Positions 52,856-60,988 of a DNA stretch of 64,000 bases are shown here, piece after piece. How positions within the stretch are numbered: the first letter of the stretch is position 1; each line of letters opens with the position of its first letter. The stretch is from Chitinophagales bacterium. GTDB lineage: Bacteria; Bacteroidota; Bacteroidia; Chitinophagales; Chitinophagaceae. The translations under genes were made by a program, and so were the position numbers. The stretch covers positions 83,826 through 147,825 of the forward strand of contig JAFLBM010000013.1 of assembly GCA_017303455.1 (NCBI GenBank), given 5' to 3'. A model generated the notes under the pieces. That model searched no databases and was not told the origin of the DNA. It saw nothing but the letters and a program-made list of their open reading frames with translations.

Positions 52856-53428
52856 ATGAGAAACTGCAGTTTGTTATCCCTGTTCCTGTTTATCAGTATT
52901 GGTTTGCTGGCACAAAAGACAGGAGCAAAAAAATACAGCTTTCATTCGATCAATAGTATTGGTGTGGTGAATGGCAGTAACGGGGCTGCAGCCGTTTTAC
53001 AAACGGTGAATGGTTTGCGGAATGGTCCTTTGTTTGCAGGAATAGGTGTGGGATTAGATTATTACCAGTACCGGTCTGTGCCTTTGTTTGCGGATGTTCG
53101 TTACGAATTTGGACAAAAAAAGAATAAACTATTTGCGTATGCAGATGCCGGTATCAATTGTAGCTGGGTAGCCGGAGCCTTTGATGATGAAATGGGGATA
53201 TGGTGGGGCAACCCCAGTGATTTCTCCAATGGCCTGTATACAGATGCCGGAATAGGTTTGACTACATCATTCAGGAACGGAAATGCTTTTGTGTTATCGT
53301 TGGGCTATTCAAGAAAAACAATGAAAGAAACATTTGCCTATTTCGACTGGCAAACCAATGAACCTGTTACCGATGTAAATACGTACCGGTTCAACCGTAT
53401 CATGATAAAATTGGGATTCAGCTTCTGA
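52856..53428 (+). CDS. Small outer-membrane-like beta protein
   Basis: The 190-residue product has a signal peptide (LLSLFLFISIGLLAQ) and then alternating hydrophobic and polar strands ending in phenylalanine (NRIMIKLGFSF), the C-terminal signature of an eight-strand outer-membrane barrel. Strands such as GIGVGLDYYQYRSV and LFADVRYEFGQ support this. I cannot name the family. It starts six bases after the LVIVD gene, making a four-gene set: sigma factor, membrane-anchored partner, lipoprotein, small barrel. Confidence 0.7.
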   Translation: MRNCSLLSLFLFISIGLLAQKTGAKKYSFHSINSIGVVNGSNGAAAVLQTVNGLRNGPLFAGIGVGLDYYQYRSVPLFADVRYEFGQKKNKLFAYADAGINCSWVAGAFDDEMGIWWGNPSDFSNGLYTDAGIGLTTSFRNGNAFVLSLGYSRKTMKETFAYFDWQTNEPVTDVNTYRFNRIMIKLGFSF

Positions 53429-53454
53429 TCCGTGACGCTTGTGTGTGGTTAGTG

Positions 53455-53500
53455 GCCATGTCTGTACGCACCTTATCCTTTCGTACGACATGGCTTTTTT
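53455..53500. terminator. Terminator between the small barrel gene and queG
   Basis: GCCATGTC and GACATGGC pair, extended by GTACG and CGTAC with one bulged T, around a 13-base loop, followed by TTTTTT on the plus strand. The end touches the queG stop codon on the minus strand. Confidence 0.82.
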
Positions 53501-54434
53501 ATTTTCCCTGTTGTAAGAATTTCAGGTTGCGCTGAATACCCTTGAATTTTGTACGTTTTAAAGGCGAGTGGGCAAATAGTTTTTTAAAATTGTCTTCTGT
53601 CATCGATTCCCAGTCAGCAACAGAAAAATTCAGTATTCCAGGAATCGGGGTGAATGCTGCTTCCTGGTGCGGCTGGCTGAAGCGGTTCCAGGGACAAACA
53701 TCCTGGCAGGTGTCGCAACCAAAGATCCAGTTATCAAATTTTCCTTTCATCTCACCCGGTATCAGGAGTTCTTTTAATTCAATAGTGAAATAGGAGATAC
53801 ACTTACTCCCATCCACTACTTTGCCGGGTAATATAGCCTCTGTGGGGCAGGCATCAATACATTTGGTGCAGGTGCCACAGAAATCTTTGACATAAGGATC
53901 ATCATATTCCAGTTCAAGATCAGTGATCAGTGTGGCAATAAAATAAAAGGAGCCACTTTGTTTATTAATAAGATTACCATTCTTACCCACCCATCCCAGG
54001 CCACTTCGCTGTGCCCAGCTTCTTTCCAGCACCGGGGCCGAATCCACGAAACCCCTTCCATGAACATCCCCGATATTTTCTTTGATCTGCTGTAATAGCT
54101 GGTTGAGTTTTTCCCTGATCACTTCATGATAATCCTTTCCATAGGCATACTTGGAAATACCCGGCGTGCCCGGTTCTTGTTCCTGTGAAGGGAAGTAATT
54201 TTTTAATAAGGTAATTACCGAGCTGGCACCCGGAACCAGCTTAGTGGGGTCCACCCGCAGATCAAAATAATTTTCCATGTATCGCATGGTGCCATGCATG
54301 CCTTTGTGCAGCCATTGTTCCAGCCGGCGGGCATCTTCATCCAGTCGCACTGCCCGGGCAATACCGCAATGGTCAAACCCCAGCGAAGCCGCTGTTTTTT
54401 TGATAAAAGCTGTATTTTTTTTACGATTTTCCAC
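53499..54434 (-). CDS. queG: Epoxyqueuosine reductase
   Basis: The 311-residue cobalamin-dependent enzyme reduces epoxyqueuosine to queuosine in tRNA modification. It has the QueG N-terminus ([11 protein letters not shown]), the [31 protein letters not shown] substrate/cobalamin block, and two [4Fe-4S] cysteine sets, [16 protein letters not shown] and [16 protein letters not shown]. It lacks the C-terminal HEAT repeats of longer homologues, as is usual for the short form. It is divergent from the DUF3857 genes. Confidence 0.96.
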   Translation of the reverse strand: MENRKKNTAFIKKTAASLGFDHCGIARAVRLDEDARRLEQWLHKGMHGTMRYMENYFDLRVDPTKLVPGASSVITLLKNYFPSQEQEPGTPGISKYAYGKDYHEVIREKLNQLLQQIKENIGDVHGRGFVDSAPVLERSWAQRSGLGWVGKNGNLINKQSGSFYFIATLITDLELEYDDPYVKDFCGTCTKCIDACPTEAILPGKVVDGSKCISYFTIELKELLIPGEMKGKFDNWIFGCDTCQDVCPWNRFSQPHQEAAFTPIPGILNFSVADWESMTEDNFKKLFAHSPLKRTKFKGIQRNLKFLQQGK

Positions 54435-54556
54435 TTAGTAAGCTCACTTTTTTTAACTCAGCATCGTCAATGACACGCATCAGCCAGCAATTTGAGATTT
54501 TTTATGTAAAATTGACCTTTCCTTATCAATGTAATTTATACGATAAACCACCCGCT

Positions 54557-56569
54557 ATGAAATGTAAGGGACTTCTTTTGTCACTATTCTTCTCCGTTTT
54601 ACTCCTGCCCGCCAGTGCACAAGATAAATCCAAAGCTAAGTTCGGCAATGTTACCGCTGCTGATTTTGCTACGAAAATGTACAGCATCGATAGTAACGCG
54701 AATGCCGTAGTGATCGCAGACATTGGTTCCAGCAGTATTGATGGCAACTCCAAAGGATGGTTCTCCCTGGTGTATAAACGATTCAAGCGGGTGCACATCC
54801 TGAATAAGAATGCCTATGATATGGCCAATATATCCATCCCCCTATATGCTGAAGGAAATGCCGAAGAGTTGCTGGAAAAAGTAAAAGCCGTTACCTATAA
54901 CCTTGAAGACGGCAAAGTGGTGGAAACAAAACTTAACACGAAGGATGGAATTTTTAAAGATAAAATAAACAAAAACCTGGTGGTCAAGAAATTCACCTTC
55001 CCGAACGTAAAAGAAGGAAGTATCATTGAATACGAGTACACCATCGTCTCTGATTATTTACGCAACCTGCAGCCCTGGGAATTCCAGGGTTCCTACCCGC
55101 GGTTGTGGAGTGAATATAATCTCAGCCTGCCTTCTTTCTTTAATTATGTATTCCTGACCCAGGGGTACCTCAATTATGATATCAACACCCGTAAAAGCGG
55201 GACTACTGTGTATAACGTAATTTCTTCAGAAGGAACGGAGCGTTCAGAACGATACAGGATTGATGCAAATATTACGGATTACCGATGGGTGATCAAAGAC
55301 GTACCTGCATTAAAAGAAGAAAGTTTTACCACCACCGTAAATAACTATATCTCCAAGATCGAATTTCAATTATCTGAATACCGGCCACCATTGCAGTACC
55401 GGAGTTTCCTGGGCACCTGGGGTAAGCTTTCCGAAGACCTGATGAATGCCGAATATTTTGGTGAACCACTGACAAAGGATAATAAATGGCTGGATGAAAT
55501 TACTGAACCGCTGGCAAAAGGAGGGGCCAGTAAACTGGAGAAAGCAAAGAATATCTATGCCTGGGTGCGGGATAATATTACCTGCACCGATCATGAGGAT
55601 GTGTACATGAACCAGGGGTTGAAGAATATTATTAAGACCAAAAATGGTTCTGTTTCGGAAGTGAATCTCTTGCTGGCCGCTATGCTCCGCCATGAGGGTA
55701 TTGAAACTGACCCGGTACTGCTGAGTACAAGGTCACACGGTTTTATTTACCCGCTGTATCCGTTAATGAGCCGGTTCAACTATGTGATTTGTAAAACCAG
55801 TATTGACGGAAAAGAATATTTCCTGGATGCCAGCGAACCGAGACTGGGTTTTGGTACGCTGCCGGTGCGCTGCTATAATGGAACTGCCCGTGTCATTAAT
55901 AAAATTGGTACAGCGGTGGAACTGACCGCTGATTCGCTGAAGGAAAGAAAGAACAGTACTGTCTTTATCATCAATGATGAAAAAGGAAATATGGTGGGCA
56001 GCATGCAGCAGTCTCCCGGAAAATATGAATCATTTTCCCTGCGCAACCGGATTAAAGAGAAGGGGAAAGAAGAATTAGTAAAGGAGATCAAACGGGATTT
56101 CGGATTGGCCGTTGAGATCAGTAACCCGAAGTTCGATTCCCTGGATAAATATGAAGAGAACCTGGGCATCAGTTATGATTTCGATATTAAAGAAGAAAAA
56201 GAAGATATTATTTACCTGAACCCGATGTTCGGGGAAGGCTACAAGGACAACCCTTTTAAATCGGCAGAGCGGTATTACCCGGTGGAAATGCCATACACCA
56301 TTGATGAAACCTATAACCTGCAAATGGAAGTTCCGGAGGGATACCTCGTTGATGAATTGCCCAAACAGGTAATGGTGAAAATGAATGAACAGGGGGATGG
56401 TCAATTTGAATACCGGATCACCCAGTCGGGTACAAGTATTTCAATGCGTTCAAGATTGCAGATCAAACGGGCCCTGTTTATGCCGGAAGAGTATGAAATG
56501 CTGCGGGAATTCTTTGCGTTTGTGGTTAAAAAGCATGGGGAACAGATCGTTTTCAAAAAGAAAAAATAG
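54557..56569 (+). CDS. DUF3857 / transglutaminase-like protein, catalytic cysteine apparently lost
   Basis: The 670-residue product has a signal peptide (MKCKGLLLSLFFSVLLLPASAQ), an N-terminal DUF3857 domain (KDKINKNLVVKKFTFPNVKEGSIIEYEYTI), a transglutaminase-like core (IYAWVRDNITCTD) and a C-terminal DUF3858-type domain. Where active transglutaminases have a cysteine (KxGxCxE), this one reads TKNGSVSEVNLLLAAML, with serine or valine instead. The following His and Asp segments (FNYVICK, DASE) are also altered. It is probably non-catalytic. ATG 54557 is chosen for the signal peptide; the frame opens at 54470. The paralogous gene follows three bases later. Confidence 0.88.
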   Translation: MKCKGLLLSLFFSVLLLPASAQDKSKAKFGNVTAADFATKMYSIDSNANAVVIADIGSSSIDGNSKGWFSLVYKRFKRVHILNKNAYDMANISIPLYAEGNAEELLEKVKAVTYNLEDGKVVETKLNTKDGIFKDKINKNLVVKKFTFPNVKEGSIIEYEYTIVSDYLRNLQPWEFQGSYPRLWSEYNLSLPSFFNYVFLTQGYLNYDINTRKSGTTVYNVISSEGTERSERYRIDANITDYRWVIKDVPALKEESFTTTVNNYISKIEFQLSEYRPPLQYRSFLGTWGKLSEDLMNAEYFGEPLTKDNKWLDEITEPLAKGGASKLEKAKNIYAWVRDNITCTDHEDVYMNQGLKNIIKTKNGSVSEVNLLLAAMLRHEGIETDPVLLSTRSHGFIYPLYPLMSRFNYVICKTSIDGKEYFLDASEPRLGFGTLPVRCYNGTARVINKIGTAVELTADSLKERKNSTVFIINDEKGNMVGSMQQSPGKYESFSLRNRIKEKGKEELVKEIKRDFGLAVEISNPKFDSLDKYEENLGISYDFDIKEEKEDIIYLNPMFGEGYKDNPFKSAERYYPVEMPYTIDETYNLQMEVPEGYLVDELPKQVMVKMNEQGDGQFEYRITQSGTSISMRSRLQIKRALFMPEEYEMLREFFAFVVKKHGEQIVFKKKK

Positions 56570-56572
56570 TGT

Positions 56573-58498
56573 ATGCGGAAATGGATGATTGTTTTAACGG
56601 GCATTCTTGTAGCAGTTACAATTGCTGCGCAGGAACCTTATGCGGTATCGGCTATCCCTGCAGCATTACTTAAAAATGCCAGTGTGGTGAAAAGGATGGA
56701 AGAGATACGCTATGATATTTCCGAAGGGAATAAGGCAAAGTATTTTTATAAAGCAGCCTATACCATTTTAAATGAGCAGGGCGACCGCTGGGGAGGTTTT
56801 GGAGAAGGCTATGATAAACTGCGCAGTATTGAATCTCTTGAAGGAACATTGTTTGATGCGGCCGGGAAAAAAGTGAGAAGCCTGAAAAAAAGCGAGATCA
56901 GGGATGTTAGTGGCAGTGATGATAACCTGGCAGATGATAACCGGGTGAAATGGCATAGTTTTTTTTATAAGACCTACCCCTATACAGTGGAGTATGAAGT
57001 GGAACTTCGTTACAAGGGGACGATGTTCCTGCGTGACTGGATACCCCAGGAAAGAGCCATCATGGCTGTGCAGCAAAGCCGCCTTTCCATTACGATTCCG
57101 GCCAGCAACCCGTTGCACTATAAAATGTTCAACTATAAAGGAGAGCCGGTAATCACCGATGATAAAGCGGATAAGGTATACACCTGGGAAATAAAGGAGT
57201 TGCCTGCGGTGGAACAGGAATACGGAGCACCGGCCTGGCATGAGCTCACCACCAGTGTGTTCCTGGCTACGGAGAAATTTGTACTGGATGATTATGAAGG
57301 CAGCAATGCCAGCTGGAAAGATTTTGGCCGCTTCGTATATGATCTTACCAAAGGAAGGGATGTATTACCGGATGATATAAAAGCAAAAGTGCACCAGTTG
57401 ACGGATGGTCTAAAAGATGAAAAAGAAAAAGTGAAGGTGTTGTATGAGTACATGCAGCAGAATACACGTTATATCAGTATCCAGTTGGGTGTTGGCGGCT
57501 GGCAACCCTTTGATGCGAAATATGTGGCCACGAAACGATATGGTGATTGTAAGGCATTGAGTAATTATATGTATGCCTTATTGAAAGAAGCCGGTATCCG
57601 TTCTGTTTATACGGTGATCAGGGCTGGTGGAAATGACGATTACCTGCTGACCGATCTTCCCAGTTCACAATTCAACCATGCAGTGCTTTTTGTACCACAG
57701 GGAAAAGATACCACCTGGCTGGAATGTACCAGCCAAACCAAAGCCGCCGGGTATTTTGGCGGGGGAACCAGCAACCGTTATGCTGTTGCAGTAGATGAGA
57801 ACGGTGGGTACCTTGTCCGCACCCCCAGGTATAGCCTGAATGATAACCTGCAGGTCCGGCATATTGATGCAGCAATTGATACCGAAGGATTTTTGGAAGC
57901 AGTTGTTAAAACCAGTTACAGGGCCGAACAGCAGGACCGCCTGCACTCTATTATCAATGGCTTGTCAAAAGATAAGCTGATGGAATTTCTGAAAGAAGAT
58001 ATTGAACTGGCTACCTATGATGTAAAGAGTTTTAATTATAAAGAACAGAAAGACAAACTGCCGGAGATCAATGAAACACTGGACCTGGTGGCGAGCAACT
58101 ATGCCACTGTTAGCGGCAAACGTTTTTTTGTGATCCCTAATATTTTTACCCGTACGCACCGGAAATTAAAAGCGGCTGAAAAAAGGATCTATGACCTGGT
58201 GCTTGATTTTGAATTTAAAGATGTGGATACCGCCAAGATAAAGATACCAGCAGGGTATACCCCGGAATCAATCCCTGCTGATATAAAGATCGAATCACCA
58301 TTTGGAAAATATACGGCATCTGTGAAACTGTCTGGCGATACCATCAGTTATTTCCGCAGCTATGAGCATTACAGCGGACGTTTTCCACCCACTGCTTATA
58401 ATGAGCTGGTGAAATTTTATGAATCTGTCTATAAGGCCGACCGCAGCAAAGTGGTGCTGGTGAAAAGTGAATCTGCCCCGGCGTTGAAAGGGTTTTGA
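56573..58498 (+). CDS. DUF3857 / transglutaminase-like protein, catalytic residues present
   Basis: The 641-residue product has a signal peptide (MIVLTGILVAVTIAAQ), a DUF3857 domain (about 45-260) and a transglutaminase core with intact Cys in KRYGDCKALSNYMYALLKEAGI, His in FNHAVLFVPQG and an acidic residue after TTWLECT. A C-terminal beta domain follows. Such periplasmic proteins may act as peptidases or amidases; no substrate is known. It is a paralogue of the upstream protein, with the active-site cysteine kept only here. The stop is adjacent to the convergent gene at 58499. Confidence 0.88.
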   Translation: MRKWMIVLTGILVAVTIAAQEPYAVSAIPAALLKNASVVKRMEEIRYDISEGNKAKYFYKAAYTILNEQGDRWGGFGEGYDKLRSIESLEGTLFDAAGKKVRSLKKSEIRDVSGSDDNLADDNRVKWHSFFYKTYPYTVEYEVELRYKGTMFLRDWIPQERAIMAVQQSRLSITIPASNPLHYKMFNYKGEPVITDDKADKVYTWEIKELPAVEQEYGAPAWHELTTSVFLATEKFVLDDYEGSNASWKDFGRFVYDLTKGRDVLPDDIKAKVHQLTDGLKDEKEKVKVLYEYMQQNTRYISIQLGVGGWQPFDAKYVATKRYGDCKALSNYMYALLKEAGIRSVYTVIRAGGNDDYLLTDLPSSQFNHAVLFVPQGKDTTWLECTSQTKAAGYFGGGTSNRYAVAVDENGGYLVRTPRYSLNDNLQVRHIDAAIDTEGFLEAVVKTSYRAEQQDRLHSIINGLSKDKLMEFLKEDIELATYDVKSFNYKEQKDKLPEINETLDLVASNYATVSGKRFFVIPNIFTRTHRKLKAAEKRIYDLVLDFEFKDVDTAKIKIPAGYTPESIPADIKIESPFGKYTASVKLSGDTISYFRSYEHYSGRFPPTAYNELVKFYESVYKADRSKVVLVKSESAPALKGF

Positions 58499-58843
58499 TC
58501 AATCATCATCTTCCAAATTCAGCCGGTGAAACAAACGATGTATCGCCGGTGCCAGTATAATACCCACATTGGTAATGAAGACCACACCACTGAATAAAGC
58601 ATAAATAGAGGAGAACCATTTACCGCTGACAGTGGTTATTTCCACTACCGGCCCCATACCACTTAAGATCATTGATGCATTATGCAGGGCATCCAGCCAG
58701 GGAATATGGGCCGTATAATGATAACCCAGGATGCCGATCGCCAGACAGATAAGAATAATCACGGAGGCGATCATCAGGTTCCGGAATACACGACGGTAAA
58801 AAACGTTGACGGGTACTAAGGGATCAGATTTGTGTTCGTACAT
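58499..58843 (-). CDS. Two-TM channel-like membrane protein with degenerate pore
   Basis: The 114-residue protein has two transmembrane helices (NLMIASVIILICLAIGILGYHY and SSIYALFSGVVFITNVGIILA) and between them a pore-helix-like segment WLDALHNASMILSGMGPVVE. The order W-DA, pore helix, loop, GKWF, helix 2 matches two-TM potassium channels, but the selectivity filter TVGYG is replaced by LSGMG. It may be a relic or a non-potassium channel. ATG 58843 is chosen; a TTG at 58873 would lie inside a hairpin. The gene converges with the DUF3857 gene with no spacing. Confidence 0.65.
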   Translation of the reverse strand: MYEHKSDPLVPVNVFYRRVFRNLMIASVIILICLAIGILGYHYTAHIPWLDALHNASMILSGMGPVVEITTVSGKWFSSIYALFSGVVFITNVGIILAPAIHRLFHRLNLEDDD

Positions 58844-58881
58844 AAAAAAAGATTGGTACACTGAAGTTACCAATCCTTTTT
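58844..58881 (-). terminator. Hairpin with T-run abutting the start of the channel-like gene
   Basis: GATTGGTA and TACCAATC form an 8-base stem around a nine-base loop. Read on the minus strand it follows the DUF6263-like gene (stop 58914) and ends with TTTTTTT placed directly before the ATG of the channel-like gene. It has terminator form, but its position would block transcription into that gene from upstream. Confidence 0.7.
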
Positions 58882-58913
58882 ACGCTTTTCAATAAAGTCT
58901 TCTGCCTTCGATT

Positions 58914-59750
58914 TTATTTCTCCGGTGATACTTTTACATTGATGATCGTTTTCCCGGTTGCGGGGATGCTCATACCTGCCACATCCACCGTGGTGCTGGA
59001 TTCAATAACACTTGATTTCAATAACACAAGCCCGGTTTTAATATCTACATAAAGATCTGATTTCACAGTATTGTTACTGTAGCTGTTCATTTCCATACCC
59101 ATCTGTTCCAGCACAGCATTGACCACCTGGGTGCCCGCATAGGAGATGGTTGCCAGCCCGTTCTCAATCGCTTTCACCGTGTACGTACCGGAATCACGTG
59201 AATCATATTTTTCTTTCTTAACGGAAAACGTATCTGTAAAGCTATCGCCTGCTTTCAGTTCCTTACCGATCAGGGCCGGGATAAAGAGTTCTGTGGTCAC
59301 CGTTACTGCAGCTCCGTTCGTGAGTGCAGCCTGTGTGCTGTTTCCTTCCTGGTCCTGTTTGGTGATCAGTCCCTTGTCATTCAGTTGCAGGGTATTGGCT
59401 TTATTAAGCATTGCTGAAAGCATATCAGCCAAAGGACCTGTATTATCCGTTTTGTCGCTGTCATAACTCATATCCTGTCCCATGGCACTGGCGGTAACGG
59501 CCATTTTAGTAATGGTAGACTGAAGGTTGATTCCTTCCTGCCCGGTAGCCAATATTTCGTACAGGGTGGTGGATTTGGAATCGGTATTATTTTCCATTGT
59601 CTGTCCCATGACTTCCGCAGCACTGGTCAGTTTGGTGCTGTTTTCTACTTTATATTTCTGACCTTTTTGCACATCGATCCTTGTCGTTTGTGCCGTTGCG
59701 GTCAATGAAGCTGCCAGCAAGGCCAGCGAAAGAAATCTGAACTTTTGCAT
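58914..59750 (-). CDS. DUF6263-like secreted protein
   Basis: The 278-residue product has a signal peptide (FLSLALLAASLTATAQ) and a beta-rich single domain. Segments QKGQKYKVENSTKL, ITKMAVTASAMGQDMSYDSDK, LFIPALIGKELKAGDSFTDTF and DLYVDIKTGLVLLKSS fit the DUF6263 pattern, which lacks a known function. It is preceded by the divergent gap before the serine hydrolase (56 bases, same strand, so the hydrolase may be co-transcribed) and followed by a terminator-like hairpin. Confidence 0.72.
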   Translation of the reverse strand: MQKFRFLSLALLAASLTATAQTTRIDVQKGQKYKVENSTKLTSAAEVMGQTMENNTDSKSTTLYEILATGQEGINLQSTITKMAVTASAMGQDMSYDSDKTDNTGPLADMLSAMLNKANTLQLNDKGLITKQDQEGNSTQAALTNGAAVTVTTELFIPALIGKELKAGDSFTDTFSVKKEKYDSRDSGTYTVKAIENGLATISYAGTQVVNAVLEQMGMEMNSYSNNTVKSDLYVDIKTGLVLLKSSVIESSTTVDVAGMSIPATGKTIINVKVSPEK

Positions 59751-59805
59751 CTTATGTATTTTTTAAGTGGTGAAGATAGCGTGAACGAAAATAGTTTCGC
59801 CTTAA

Positions 59806-60858
59806 TTAACGACAACCGGCCGGAATTTGTTCGTCAATCGTTTGTTTTAACTGCTCATGTGCATTGGCCCTTTCTTCGCCAAGCAGGTTTTTCACGAAAA
59901 CCAGGTAAGCATAACCCCGGCAATAATCGATCATGGGCCAGGTGCCAAACAGACCGGGACTGGCAGCCACGGTTGTTTTTCCATTCGCATCTTTTTCCGC
60001 TACCCAACTGCCCAGTGCATAGCCATACCCTTCGGCTGCCTTGGGTGCATATTTGATCAGTTCAGGTTTGGTTTGGGTCTGCATCATTTGCTCCACAGCT
60101 TCTTCACTTAATATCTGAACCCCGTTATATTTTCCTTTGTTCAGGAGCATGACCAAAAACTTCATATAATCTTCCGCCGTAGAAACCGCACCACCGGAAG
60201 GGTTCACAACACTGCCGTCCAGCGTGGAGAAAGATGTCTTCCGCATACCCAAGGGGTTCAGCAGTTTTGTTTTGATGAGTAGCTCAAATTTTTTCTTACT
60301 GATCACTTCCAGTACCCGGCCGGCTATATTCAAACCGATATTGCCATACCAGAAATCAGTGCCCGCATTGGCCCGGATATCACGGGCGGCAAAACTGTTC
60401 ACTTCTTCTTCTAAGGAAGAAAACTTTTTACGCTGGAACATCCGTTTGAAAAAATTGCCTTCATCGCTGATACCCGTCATATGGCTCAGGCAATGACGGA
60501 TGCTGATATATTTCTTAAAATATTTTTCAAACTCAGGAATGTATTTGATCACGGGATCATCTAAAGAGAGTTTTCCTTCATCCACGAATTGCATCACTAA
60601 GGCTGCGGTCAGCCATTTACTGCAACTGGCAATGGGTGCCTGGGTCTTGCTGTTAAAGCCGCCCATTTCTTTTTTATAGACCAGCGAGTCGCCTTTCCAG
60701 ATCATGGCCACCACGTTATCGCCGAGCAATTTTTGTTTGGCTTCCAGTTCCTGCGACAACTCCGTCCAGTCGTATTGCGCCTTCGCCGGCTGCAACAATA
60801 ACAGGAAAAGTGCTACGGACAAGACTTTCAGGCAGATAGAACTAACTTTATGTGACAT
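59806..60858 (-). CDS. Serine hydrolase, class C beta-lactamase/DD-peptidase fold
   Basis: The 350-residue product has a signal peptide (VALFLLLLQPAKAQ). The SxxK active site appears as PIASCSKWLTAALVMQFV (Ser near residue 82), the Tyr motif as WYGNIGLNIAG (YxN), and a C-terminal SPGLFG replaces the usual KTG/HTG. Members hydrolyse esters, beta-lactams or peptidoglycan peptides; substrate is not readable. The gene is divergent from clpB with 130 bases between starts, a region that holds two inverted heptad arrays. Confidence 0.9.
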   Translation of the reverse strand: MSHKVSSICLKVLSVALFLLLLQPAKAQYDWTELSQELEAKQKLLGDNVVAMIWKGDSLVYKKEMGGFNSKTQAPIASCSKWLTAALVMQFVDEGKLSLDDPVIKYIPEFEKYFKKYISIRHCLSHMTGISDEGNFFKRMFQRKKFSSLEEEVNSFAARDIRANAGTDFWYGNIGLNIAGRVLEVISKKKFELLIKTKLLNPLGMRKTSFSTLDGSVVNPSGGAVSTAEDYMKFLVMLLNKGKYNGVQILSEEAVEQMMQTQTKPELIKYAPKAAEGYGYALGSWVAEKDANGKTTVAASPGLFGTWPMIDYCRGYAYLVFVKNLLGEERANAHEQLKQTIDEQIPAGCR

Positions 60859-60895
60859 TGTTTCGGGATTTAGAGGGTTGGATAAATATTTGACT

Positions 60896-60971
60896 ACAGT
60901 CCATTGTCAACAGTCCACCGACCACAGTAGTTCACTTGTATTGCCGTGGACTATCGTCTGTGGCCTGTTGG
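60896..60971. repeat. Heptad repeats in two inverted arrays
   Basis: 60896-60930 reads in 7-base units ACAGTCC, ATTGTCA, ACAGTCC, ACCGACC, ACAGTAG; 60944-60971 reads CCGTGGA, CTATCGT, CTGTGGC, CTGTTGG, related to the reverse complement of the first. AGTCCAC (60912-60918) and GTGGACT (60946-60952) can pair. The arrays fill most of the gap between the divergent serine hydrolase and clpB genes. Confidence 0.65.
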
Positions 60972-60988
60972 CCTTAAAATTAATCATT

